From an uncultured euryarchaeote (GTDB lineage Archaea; Thermoplasmatota; Poseidoniia; Poseidoniales; Thalassarchaeaceae), in assembly GCA_937876055.1 (NCBI GenBank), contig CALEIW010000090.1, positions 1-9,560 of the forward strand: a DNA stretch of 9,560 bases, written 5' to 3'. The translations under genes were made by a program, and so were the position numbers. Numbering within the stretch: the stretch's first letter is position 1; every line of letters begins with the position of its first letter. Positions 1 through 6,423 of this stretch are shown here, piece after piece. Under the pieces are notes generated by a model that searched no databases, was not told the origin of the DNA, and was given only the letters and a program-made list of their open reading frames with translations.

Positions 1-1
1 C

Positions 2-67
2 GAGGAACAGAAAACCGACCAAGAAAGCGGCGACAACAGTCCGACTCACGCATCTAGCGGGGTGTAG
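2..67 (+). CDS. possible C-terminal tail of a gene entering from the left
   Basis: Reading in frame from base 2 gives 21 hydrophilic residues beginning EEQKTDQESGD, ending at TAG 65-67. An acidic, disordered-looking C-terminal tail of this kind is plausible for a plus-strand gene converging on the carotenoid cluster. The other two plus frames give basic, low-plausibility peptides. The minus strand has short openings from ATGs at 53 and 99, and the one from 99 stops quickly. With so few codons this is only a suggestion. Bases 68-105 show nothing I can name. Confidence 0.2.
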   Translation, partial: EEQKTDQESGDNSPTHASSGV

Positions 68-105
68 GTGTCTAAGAAACTGCCTAAATTGAGATACATC
101 AACAC

Positions 106-531
106 TCATTCTCTATTGAGGGCCATGTGAAGTAACAATCCAACAGGCATCAGCATAACTCCAAAGAAGACAATCACTCGAGTTTGATTCAGACCAATCT
201 CATTCTCAACCGCCTTGCGCCACATCCACCTAGTAGCGATGATATCTCCAGCAACGAAATGCGCCCAAGCGAGAACAGTTCCTGATTCGGTCCCTAGAAG
301 TTCAACCATTGTGTCCATGATTTCAGCAGGATTTCCCGTGAATAACTCAATCAAACCATCAGGATCTACGAGTATAGTTACAAAATAAGCAATTAAGGGT
401 CCGAGGAAAATAAGATTCCCCTCAACCCATTTTGAAGTTCTTTCAGACTTAGGTTCTAACATCATCAATAGCCAAAAAGGCCCAACCCATATCGTTGGAA
501 TTAAGAATAGTGCTGTGTAAATCGGCTCCAT
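106..531 (-). CDS. ABA4-like (DUF4281) four-helix membrane protein
   Basis: A 141-residue integral membrane protein with about four hydrophobic helices (residues ~5-25, 38-56, 86-103 and 117-137). The third helix carries W89-x-H91-x4-D96-x4-R101-W102, and the C-terminus ends in a PVGLLL helix. This pattern recalls the ABA4/DUF4281 family. In plants ABA4 is needed to make the xanthophyll neoxanthin; the role of microbial members is unclear. Here the gene is the last of a carotenoid cluster, which supports a carotenoid-linked role, such as an isomerase or modifying membrane enzyme or a carotenoid-binding protein. That role is inference. The ATG at 531 follows the previous gene's TAA by one base. 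A GTG at 540 would add three residues and overlap by eight bases. The ATG is preferred because it gives a compact start with translational coupling. No Shine-Dalgarno motif is obvious. Confidence 0.78.
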   Translation of the reverse strand: MEPIYTALFLIPTIWVGPFWLLMMLEPKSERTSKWVEGNLIFLGPLIAYFVTILVDPDGLIELFTGNPAEIMDTMVELLGTESGTVLAWAHFVAGDIIATRWMWRKAVENEIGLNQTRVIVFFGVMLMPVGLLLHMALNRE

Positions 532-532
532 A

Positions 533-1132
533 TTATTCACTTAATCCGGCCGCTATTTCACTGGCCTCTTCCAATTGGTCAGCAGAATACCAATATGAGG
601 ACGCCTCCCAGACGATATTACCGTTTTCGTTGAGTAAAATCACAGAAGGGGTTGGAAGGTTTCCAAAAGCCTCGACAACAGAAAGCTCCGACGGCTCTCG
701 TGTATCAAAATCTAGTGCCAGCCGCGAGTGAGCGTCGATAACTACCGGCCAAGGAGAATAGTGGTCGCTTGAGTTGTTACCATAGACTTGCATTATTTTG
801 TCTGCATCTTCGAAGTTACCATATCTGTGAATTGTAACAGGCTGCATAACGCTGTAATTGAGATTGCTGTCTCTGATACCTTCTGCCCATTCATGGCAAC
901 CTTGACACTGTGAACTTACCCAAAACAAGAGAACCGGTTGTTGCTCTAATTCAGTAGTCAGATCTAGCATAGATACACCATCTACATCTCTTCCCAAAGT
1001 AGGTAGGGTGAAGGTGTATCTTTTCTCTTCAGCATCAGGGTCTTCCAATTCTCCTTGTATTTCTTCAGCCAAACATCCTGCTGAAGCAGATAGTAGAATT
1101 AAGGTTAGTAATAATCCAGCAATTTTTCTCAT
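533..1132 (-). CDS. thioredoxin-fold (TlpA/AhpC-TSA-like) lipoprotein
   Basis: A 199-residue protein with a short basic N-terminus, a hydrophobic stretch and a lipobox ending SASAGC, with Cys20 as the likely lipid-anchored residue. It is therefore probably tethered outside the cytoplasmic membrane. Residues ~35-65 form an acidic linker. The thioredoxin fold follows: strand PVLLFWVSS, the redox pair C76-Q-G-C79, and a T161-P162 motif in the cis-proline position before a closing beta strand. The full active site suggests a working thiol-disulfide oxidoreductase of the TlpA/ResA kind. The substrate is unknown. A GGAGG at 1139-1143, six bases before the ATG, fixes the start. The upstream SDR stop is 13 bases away and the ABA4-like gene begins one base after this stop, so co-expression with the carotenoid genes is likely. 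Confidence 0.85.
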   Translation of the reverse strand: MRKIAGLLLTLILLSASAGCLAEEIQGELEDPDAEEKRYTFTLPTLGRDVDGVSMLDLTTELEQQPVLLFWVSSQCQGCHEWAEGIRDSNLNYSVMQPVTIHRYGNFEDADKIMQVYGNNSSDHYSPWPVVIDAHSRLALDFDTREPSELSVVEAFGNLPTPSVILLNENGNIVWEASSYWYSADQLEEASEIAAGLSE

Positions 1133-1138
1133 ACTATT

Positions 1139-1143
1139 CCTCC
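1139..1143 (-). promoter_or_regulatory. Shine-Dalgarno site of the thioredoxin-fold lipoprotein gene
   Basis: GGAGG on the minus strand, six bases upstream of the ATG at 1132 and just after the SDR stop codon. It shows that internal genes of this cluster are translated through ribosome binding sites. Confidence 0.7.
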
Positions 1144-1145
1144 GA

Positions 1146-1895
1146 TTAAGCCTTGATTGATTCCTGCGGTTTTATTGTTCCCAATCCGCCATTTACTCCG
1201 ATGACCTGTCCCGTCATCCATTCAGGCGCACCGTCGACAAGCCAAGATGCAACATCTGCAATCTCCTTTGCTTCTCCAATTCTTCCTACTGGATGCATCG
1301 AATCACTAATTTTTCGACTAGTCTCACTTTTCAGTAGATTTTCAGACATTGGCGTATCTGTCATTGCAGGCGCAATCGCATTTACTCGAATACCTCGTTT
1401 TGCATAGTCTGCAGCAGAGGCTCGAGTCAATCCTTCAACGGCTCCTTTGGCTGCGGCAATAGCGGCGTGATTTGTCATACCATGAGAGGCCGCCACAGAA
1501 GAAAACAGAACAATTCTTCCTCCGTCACCACGCATCATTGGAACAGCTGCCGATCTGACTGCATTGAATGCAGTGGTGAGGTTTTGATCAATGGTATCCT
1601 GCACTTGTTCGGCGGAGGTAGCGTGCAACGGTCTGAGTAGGATTGATCCTACAGCAACCACTACTGCGTCTAGACGACCATGTGTTTCTATGATGTCAGC
1701 GACAGCCTGCTTCATCGCAACCTCGTCTCTAGCATCTACGGGCAAGATTTCGACATTATCAATCTGGGAACTAAGGGCTTGAAGCGTCTCCTCAGTTCTT
1801 CCACTTCCAACAACTTTCCAGCCTTGTTTGGAAAGGTTCTGGCAAACAACACTACCCACCCCTCCAGCAGCACCCAGCACCCATGCAACCGACAA
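1146..1895 (-). CDS. SDR-family Rossmann protein lacking the catalytic Tyr
   Basis: A 249-residue protein, the normal length for a classical short-chain dehydrogenase/reductase. It has an N-terminal nucleotide-binding loop G8-A-A-G-G-V-G, R33 after beta2 (suggesting NADP), D54 in the adenine pocket motif, N105 in QNLT, S132-S133 at the end of beta5, and a C-terminal GQVIGVNGG strand. The classical YxxxK site reads I146-A-A-A-K150. Ile146 lies exactly 13 residues after Ser133, where the catalytic Tyr belongs, so Asn, Ser and Lys remain but Tyr is missing. It may bind nucleotide without classical oxidoreductase chemistry, or use another residue. Since it lies between crtI and a redox lipoprotein, a role in carotenoid or retinoid modification is possible but not shown. 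The start is TTG at 1895, chosen because a perfect AGGAGG lies seven bases upstream and the Rossmann motif begins at once. Confidence 0.85.
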   Translation of the reverse strand: MSVAWVLGAAGGVGSVVCQNLSKQGWKVVGSGRTEETLQALSSQIDNVEILPVDARDEVAMKQAVADIIETHGRLDAVVVAVGSILLRPLHATSAEQVQDTIDQNLTTAFNAVRSAAVPMMRGDGGRIVLFSSVAASHGMTNHAAIAAAKGAVEGLTRASAADYAKRGIRVNAIAPAMTDTPMSENLLKSETSRKISDSMHPVGRIGEAKEIADVASWLVDGAPEWMTGQVIGVNGGLGTIKPQESIKA

Positions 1896-1902
1896 ACAAA
1901 AT

Positions 1903-1908
1903 CCTCCT
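1903..1908 (-). promoter_or_regulatory. Strong Shine-Dalgarno site that decides a TTG start
   Basis: AGGAGG on the minus strand between the crtI stop (1913-1915) and TTG 1893-1895, with a seven-base spacer. No ATG in the right frame lies near it, so this site is the main reason to accept TTG as the SDR start. Confidence 0.75.
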
Positions 1909-1912
1909 AGAA

Positions 1913-3499
1913 TTATCTCTTGGGCTTAGGCTTCTTAAGATCAGGGAACCAAGTATCTACTCCATTCCAATCCGGTTCTATTCCTAAATCAGAACAAATC
2001 AATTTGGCGCCTATTCTCCCGCTTTCGAATATGGTGGGTAATCCGCTTCCGGGATGGGTTCCTCCACCGACTAAAAATAAATCATCCAATTCTTCAAATC
2101 TATTCTGTGGCCTTCTCCAGAGCATTTGGTCTAAACCGTGTGCTAGATTGAAAACTGCACCTTTGTAAATATCTCTTTCACCCCAATCATCAGGGGTAAC
2201 TATGGTTTCTGAAACTATGTGTTCTTTCAAATCATCATACCCCAATTTCTTCATGGTTTCAAGCACAACATCTCTGTAATCATGCTTTATTTCATCCCAA
2301 TTTATTGATTTGTGAACATTGGAAACAGGAACTAAGACGTAGATAGCCGAATGCCCCTCTGGAGCCATCGATGGATCTGTTAAGCATACATTTTGAACAT
2401 ACAACGAGGGGTCATCCCAGGTTATTTTATTCTCGGTCACATCTTTTAGATTCGTGTGATAATTTTGTGATGCATATATTTGATGATGATCTAAATCATA
2501 TTTCTTATCTACTCCAAGATAGAGCATAAACGTAGAACAAGAATAAGATTTCTTGTCTAGTTTGTTATTGGACCATCTTTTTCTTAATTTATCAGGAATA
2601 AGCCCCTTCATACCAGTAGCGAAATCCACATTCATTACATATTTCTTGGCTGTGTAGGTATTCTTTCCTGTCTTGAGCCCTACTATTTTTTTACCATCAA
2701 AAAGACACTCTTCTACAGGCTCATTGAGACATATTTCCACACCTAGTTCTTCTGCTAATGCCCCCATTCTTTCAGTTACTGTACCTAATCCTCCTTTGGC
2801 GTGATAAATACCGTATTCCAATTCTAGGAAAGACAATATTGTGAAGAGACTTGGTGCCTGAAACGGTGACATTCCTAGGTATTTAGTTTGAAAACTCATT
2901 GCTAATTGCATTCTATCGTCATCAAAGAACTTTGATAAATCAGATGCAACACTTCTCCATGGCCTTAGAACTTGAGCCACCCGCAGAGCTCTCTTGTTTG
3001 CTAGATTAGTCCAACTTGTCCATGGGGAATTTAAACAATTTTTTGATAATGTCAATTTTTTCCTATTGTCCAATACATATTTTCTGAACCCTTCAGCATC
3101 TTTCTTTCCACACAATTGCTCAATTTGTTTCACCATATAATCCATGTCGGTACTAGCATTTAGAGCACCTCCTTCACCGAAAACCAATCTGTAATTGGGA
3201 TCAAGTTTTATGAGATTTAATTCTTCATGTGCATCTTTACCAATCGCTTGAAAAATCTCTTCAATTATTTCTGTGTAATGGAAAAATGTAGGGCCGTTAT
3301 CGTATCGATAACCATCTTTTTCAATTACTTTGGTCCTTCCTCCAACACGATCTGTTTTTTCGATTATTTTTACCTTTAATCCTGCTTTCGCAAGCAACAA
3401 TGAACATGCAAGGCCACCAGGCCCTGCTCCTACAATCAAAACATCCTGGTCTGAATTTATCGATGCCTCAGGCTCGATGGAAGGAGTTGCGAGTTGCAT
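1913..3499 (-). CDS. crtI: Phytoene desaturase (CrtI-type carotenoid oxidoreductase)
   Basis: A 528-residue FAD-dependent carotenoid desaturase that would convert phytoene towards lycopene at the membrane surface. The N-terminal FAD dinucleotide fold shows G24-A-G-P-G-G29, a ribose-binding Glu47 and the following RVGGRT motif. The C-terminus has the CrtI-family signature with GGGTHPGSGLP and ESGRIGAK (about residues 479-499). The length is typical for the family. The last residues are basic (KKPKPKR). The exact product (number of desaturation steps, or a related CrtN/CrtD-type activity) cannot be read from sequence. Adjacency to crtB supports phytoene as substrate. ATG 3499 has AGAGGA six bases upstream, inside the end of crtB, and the two genes are two bases apart. 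Five 60-base lines that I counted give about 35% G+C here against 47% in crtB, so this gene may have a different history from its neighbour. Confidence 0.93.
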   Translation of the reverse strand: MQLATPSIEPEASINSDQDVLIVGAGPGGLACSLLLAKAGLKVKIIEKTDRVGGRTKVIEKDGYRYDNGPTFFHYTEIIEEIFQAIGKDAHEELNLIKLDPNYRLVFGEGGALNASTDMDYMVKQIEQLCGKKDAEGFRKYVLDNRKKLTLSKNCLNSPWTSWTNLANKRALRVAQVLRPWRSVASDLSKFFDDDRMQLAMSFQTKYLGMSPFQAPSLFTILSFLELEYGIYHAKGGLGTVTERMGALAEELGVEICLNEPVEECLFDGKKIVGLKTGKNTYTAKKYVMNVDFATGMKGLIPDKLRKRWSNNKLDKKSYSCSTFMLYLGVDKKYDLDHHQIYASQNYHTNLKDVTENKITWDDPSLYVQNVCLTDPSMAPEGHSAIYVLVPVSNVHKSINWDEIKHDYRDVVLETMKKLGYDDLKEHIVSETIVTPDDWGERDIYKGAVFNLAHGLDQMLWRRPQNRFEELDDLFLVGGGTHPGSGLPTIFESGRIGAKLICSDLGIEPDWNGVDTWFPDLKKPKPKR

Positions 3500-3501
3500 A
3501 T

Positions 3502-4518
3502 TCAGTCCTCTTGTACGATGGTAATTACACCGAGGGTCGACATCAGCACGTTTGCCTTCTGCATGGCGGTTAGGCTAAGGCGCTGGGACACAACGTTTCC
3601 GCACAATTTCTCTGCCTGCTTAATCAGTTGTGAATATACTGAGACCATAATTGCTGGACTTTTTCTCGACTCTGGATGAATCATTGGAAGTAATTTGACA
3701 GCTTCTTCTTTGTGGGTATTGCACCTCTGAATGTAATCTTTCATGAATTCCTGCCAATTTGGGTTTGAAGCAAGACTTGGAGAGGACAAGTCTGAGGTAC
3801 ATATTCCGAAGGATTGTAACTCGGCTGTAGGCAAGTAAACTCTGCCCGATGCGAGATCGGATTGAATATCCCTCAATATGTTGACCTTCTGTAGAAAAAT
3901 CCCCATCTCATCGGCGTAATGCTCAGCCTCTTGCCCATCGTAACCATACAGGTGGAGCAAACAGAGACCCACTGAGGATGCAACATTGTAGCAATAGCCT
4001 TGCAAATCTTCGTAGGTCTGGTAATTTGTAGGATAGAGATCATCTTCCATCCCGTCAATCAAGGAATGTAAGTGCTGAGATGGAATATTGAACTTCTCAA
4101 TCGTATCCCAAAATGCTAGGAAGAACCTTTCTTTTGGAAAGTTGTCATTTACCCCTTGTTGGATATTATCTCGCAAGTAAATTAGAGCACAGAGCTTAGC
4201 GATGTGACCTTCGTGATCTAATGTACCACGGGAGCGATGTTTTTCGTCTAGATATTTCGACCTCTGTAAGGCCCTCAATCGAAGTGCCCCCATCTGCTGA
4301 GGAGTGAATGAAGAAAAATCAGGCAACCAGTCTCCGTCAGCTACATCATCGGCTCTTCTACAAAAAGCGTAGAGAGCATTGATACCGTCTCTTTTTGGCT
4401 TCGGAAGAGTTTTGAAAGCAGTCAAAAATGATGACGAAGATTCCCTTGCAATTTTTTTGCATTCGAGGTAGGACTGCTCTACGGTAGCAGCATCATTCCT
4501 CACGACGTCTCCCATCAT
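3502..4518 (-). CDS. crtB: Phytoene synthase
   Basis: A 338-residue squalene/phytoene synthase-fold protein that would condense two geranylgeranyl diphosphates into phytoene, the first committed step of C40 carotenoids. Both metal-binding aspartate motifs are intact: D57-D58-x-x-D61 (RRADDVADG) and D217-x-x-x-D221 within NILRDIQSDLASGR, followed by VYLP. The N-terminal region with the ESSSSF stretch, where the family begins its substrate pocket, is also normal. Squalene synthase is less likely because the phytoene-synthase form of the second motif is present and crtI follows at once. Two ATGs lie in tandem at 4518 and 4515. A TATA-like ATTAAATA centred about 27 bases before 4518 suggests a leaderless or nearly leaderless transcript, although a weak AGAGGA (4528-4533) also lies upstream. 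It is probably the first gene of the carotenoid operon. Confidence 0.95.
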   Translation of the reverse strand: MMGDVVRNDAATVEQSYLECKKIARESSSSFLTAFKTLPKPKRDGINALYAFCRRADDVADGDWLPDFSSFTPQQMGALRLRALQRSKYLDEKHRSRGTLDHEGHIAKLCALIYLRDNIQQGVNDNFPKERFFLAFWDTIEKFNIPSQHLHSLIDGMEDDLYPTNYQTYEDLQGYCYNVASSVGLCLLHLYGYDGQEAEHYADEMGIFLQKVNILRDIQSDLASGRVYLPTAELQSFGICTSDLSSPSLASNPNWQEFMKDYIQRCNTHKEEAVKLLPMIHPESRKSPAIMVSVYSQLIKQAEKLCGNVVSQRLSLTAMQKANVLMSTLGVITIVQED

Positions 4519-4541
4519 ATCTTCGCATCCTCTATGATTCG

Positions 4542-4549
4542 TATTTAAT
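4542..4549 (-). promoter_or_regulatory. crtB: Putative archaeal TATA box for the crtB operon
   Basis: ATTAAATA on the minus strand, in the 70-base gap between the UbiB stop and crtB. Its centre is about 27 bases before the crtB ATG, the usual TATA-to-start distance in archaea, so transcription would begin at or beside the start codon. A clear BRE is not visible. It would let the carotenoid genes be expressed independently of the UbiB gene. Confidence 0.5.
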
Positions 4550-4588
4550 GAAATGTTTTCTCAATTGTCTCGTCAACTCTGGAATTAT

Positions 4589-5833
4589 TCATTCGGTGTG
4601 GCGCGCAAGCGGCTCAGGAATTGGCAAGCAAGCGCGAAATTCTTCCAGATAGGGGCTCATTGATCTGATGAGTTTCACATCGGGATGTGTTCGAATAACC
4701 AAACCATCGAGATACATCAGTGCTCGGATGATAGGAAACGCCTCCTCACCGAATACTGCCCCCGCATCCTCAACGGCACAACGAACAGTTTTCATCATAA
4801 TTTGAGTAAGACTTTGCTCTCCAACAGAACGCATCTCAAAGTCGTGATATATGTCATACATTTTCAACATATAATCCTCTTTTTTCTTCTCATCCAAAGT
4901 ATCTTCCGATAGGCCTAGCAATGCCTCGAATGCAGCATTTAAGTTGCTGTTGGATAGGTGCTCGAAGAATCGGAATAAAGAACTGCTGACATGGGTTGGA
5001 GCGTGACAAATCGCTCCATTATCAATGAAGACAAACATTCCGTCTTCGTCAATAATACAATTTCCAGGGTGTAAATCTCCATGGAATGTTCCGATGCCGA
5101 ATAGATATGCGCCATGAATACGGAACAAATCTAGCAAAGTAGACCATGAAAGCGTACCCGCATCAATACCATCCTCTAATGAATCTCCTCTGATAAATTC
5201 AGAGACCAGCACTTGCTCATTGGATAATTCTGGATAATATTTTGGGAATCTGAGTCGGTGCATTTGGAATGTATCATCGATATCCAATTGAATATTCTTC
5301 AATTCTTCTGCCCCCGCAATCTCATTGCGCAAGTCCAATTCTCTCGTGGTGTAGTCTGCAACGTGGTTTAGCAGAGCTACAGGGTTACCGACTCTGCGTA
5401 GTTTTGGCATGAACAAGAGGAAGATACGTAGCCACCTTCGCATTCGCTTTACATCTCGACGAAACGACTTCTCGTTCTGAGCCTTGATGACTTTGATTAC
5501 TACATCCTCTCCGGTCTTCAAGCGCGCTCGGTGCACTTGTCCAACCGAGGCGGCAGCGATAGGGATCTTGTCTATTTCTTCGAAGGCGTCAAAGAAGCCT
5601 TCAGGCGCTCTCTTCTCGAGATTCTCAAACACCTTTTCTGATGGAATACTAGCCGCGTGCTGATACAATTGTTGCAACTGTCTACACTTTTCGACCGAAA
5701 GTAAATCGCTTCGCAGTGCAAAGATTTGAGCCAACTTAACTGCGAGTAATCCTTGGGACTGAATCCAATCTAAGTCCGCGGGCCCAGACTTCAGAATCTG
5801 TCGCATGAATCTAGCGAAAGTCCAGACGCGCAT
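4589..5833 (-). CDS. UbiB/ABC1 (COQ8-like) atypical kinase/ATPase
   Basis: A 414-residue protein of the ABC1/UbiB family. These protein-kinase-like ATPases are linked to the synthesis of quinones and other prenyl lipids, usually at membranes. The motifs appear in order. A KxGQ-like segment reads K33-L-A-Q36 followed by RSDLL. The alanine-rich loop A93-A-A-S-V-G-Q replaces the kinase P-loop. K114 is in VVIKV, ELDLRNE is at 165-171, the catalytic loop H251-G-D-L-H-P-G-N258 follows, and the metal-binding motif is I-D271-N-G-A. Two positions differ from the usual family form: Ala for Gly in KxGQ, and DNG for DFG. No C-terminal transmembrane helix is evident. ATG 5833 is preferred, with GAGGG four bases upstream. 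A TTG at 5863 would add ten residues. The gene lies 70 bases upstream of crtB on the same strand, which fits a role in isoprenoid or carotenoid supply. Its first 28 codons and upstream region are duplicated at 6339-6559. Confidence 0.88.
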   Translation of the reverse strand: MRVWTFARFMRQILKSGPADLDWIQSQGLLAVKLAQIFALRSDLLSVEKCRQLQQLYQHAASIPSEKVFENLEKRAPEGFFDAFEEIDKIPIAAASVGQVHRARLKTGEDVVIKVIKAQNEKSFRRDVKRMRRWLRIFLLFMPKLRRVGNPVALLNHVADYTTRELDLRNEIAGAEELKNIQLDIDDTFQMHRLRFPKYYPELSNEQVLVSEFIRGDSLEDGIDAGTLSWSTLLDLFRIHGAYLFGIGTFHGDLHPGNCIIDEDGMFVFIDNGAICHAPTHVSSSLFRFFEHLSNSNLNAAFEALLGLSEDTLDEKKKEDYMLKMYDIYHDFEMRSVGEQSLTQIMMKTVRCAVEDAGAVFGEEAFPIIRALMYLDGLVIRTHPDVKLIRSMSPYLEEFRACLPIPEPLARHTE

Positions 5834-5969
5834 ACAACCCTCGTTCGCCTTTCCCAATATCAAGTGATGTTTCAGAATACATACTCTAATCCAGTGTAAA
5901 AATCCTAAATTTGAGTTGATTATTCCTCCTTCGTCATTGTGAAATAGACCAATTAACCCGTGGTATCGC
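5749..5969. repeat. 221-base perfect direct repeat, copy 1
   Basis: Identical base for base to 6339-6559 (offset 590). It spans the first 28 codons of the UbiB gene (5749-5833) and its upstream region. Identity ends abruptly at both sides: the left flank is gagta against gaatg, and the right flank is tatcgag against aagcaga. Neither terminal inverted repeats nor a transposase gene accompanies it. Confidence 0.97.
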
Positions 5970-5989
5970 TATCGAGTATTCTGTATGTG

Positions 5990-5996
5990 TAATATA
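5990..5996 (+). promoter_or_regulatory. Putative TATA box of the small membrane protein gene
   Basis: TAATATA, centred about 27 bases before the ATG at 6020, which fits a leaderless archaeal transcript. A second AT-rich match (CATATAAG, 6001-6008) is too close to the start for normal spacing. No Shine-Dalgarno motif precedes the ATG, consistent with leaderless expression. This box lies outside the repeat, in the unique segment. Confidence 0.4.
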
Positions 5997-6019
5997 CCAC
6001 CATATAAGCCAAATAAAAC

Positions 6020-6352
6020 ATGGCCAGGGATTGGGGGCCCCATGAATCTAATCGCACTGTTCCCGACCCAAAAAAATTGCATCATTTAGGGGATGAAAAA
6101 TCCTCATATGATCTAAAACCCACAAAATCTCCACCTATGGTAATTATGGGGCTATTTGCACTTCTTTCTGGGGCTTTAGGAGGGTTGTTGGTTGAATTCC
6201 TGTACATGCCAATTGCGTACAATGGATCGACAGAATGGCCAGATGAGGGGGGATTTGTTGCTATGCTTTTTGCTACTGTTATCCTGCCCCTACTCGCATA
6301 CCTATGGCTCGTCGCTCAACGACTTTTGAATCCGAATGATCCTTGGGACTGA
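6020..6352 (+). CDS. Small two-helix membrane protein of unknown function
   Basis: A 110-residue protein that I do not recognise. Residues 1-37 are hydrophilic. Helix 1 covers about residues 40-65 (rich in Gly, Leu and Ala), a short Asp/Glu/Pro-containing loop follows (WPDEGG), and helix 2 covers about residues 78-103. The tail is NPNDPWD. Both termini are predicted on the same side of the membrane. It is the only plus-strand protein gene well supported in the window, and it is divergent from the UbiB gene. Its last 14 bases, including codons for PWD and the TGA stop, belong to the second copy of the 221-base repeat, so the C-terminus may have been created or replaced when the repeat formed. 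Alternatively, that stretch may be a native end that served as the short homology. It could be a subunit of a respiratory or transport complex, but nothing seen proves that. Confidence 0.65.
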   Translation: MARDWGPHESNRTVPDPKKLHHLGDEKSSYDLKPTKSPPMVIMGLFALLSGALGGLLVEFLYMPIAYNGSTEWPDEGGFVAMLFATVILPLLAYLWLVAQRLLNPNDPWD

Positions 6353-6423
6353 ATCCAATCTAAGTCCGCGGGCCCAGACTTCAGAATCTGTCGCATGAAT
6401 CTAGCGAAAGTCCAGACGCGCAT
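6339..6423 (-). pseudogene. UbiB 5'-end fragment (28 codons) in repeat copy 2
   Basis: The second repeat copy carries the UbiB start codon (ATG at 6423), its GAGGG site and codons 1-28, ending at QSQG. Downstream the frame runs antisense through the small membrane protein gene and stops at 6316 after a few unrelated residues. It lacks every kinase motif and cannot make a working enzyme. It may still be transcribed, because the region upstream of the start is copied too, giving RNA antisense to the end of the small gene. Confidence 0.8.

Noticed and set aside
5834..5863. TTG start at 5863 for the UbiB gene
   Set aside because: The ten added residues match no family feature, while ATG 5833 has GAGGG just upstream and is followed by a normal N-terminus. 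It stays a minor alternative.
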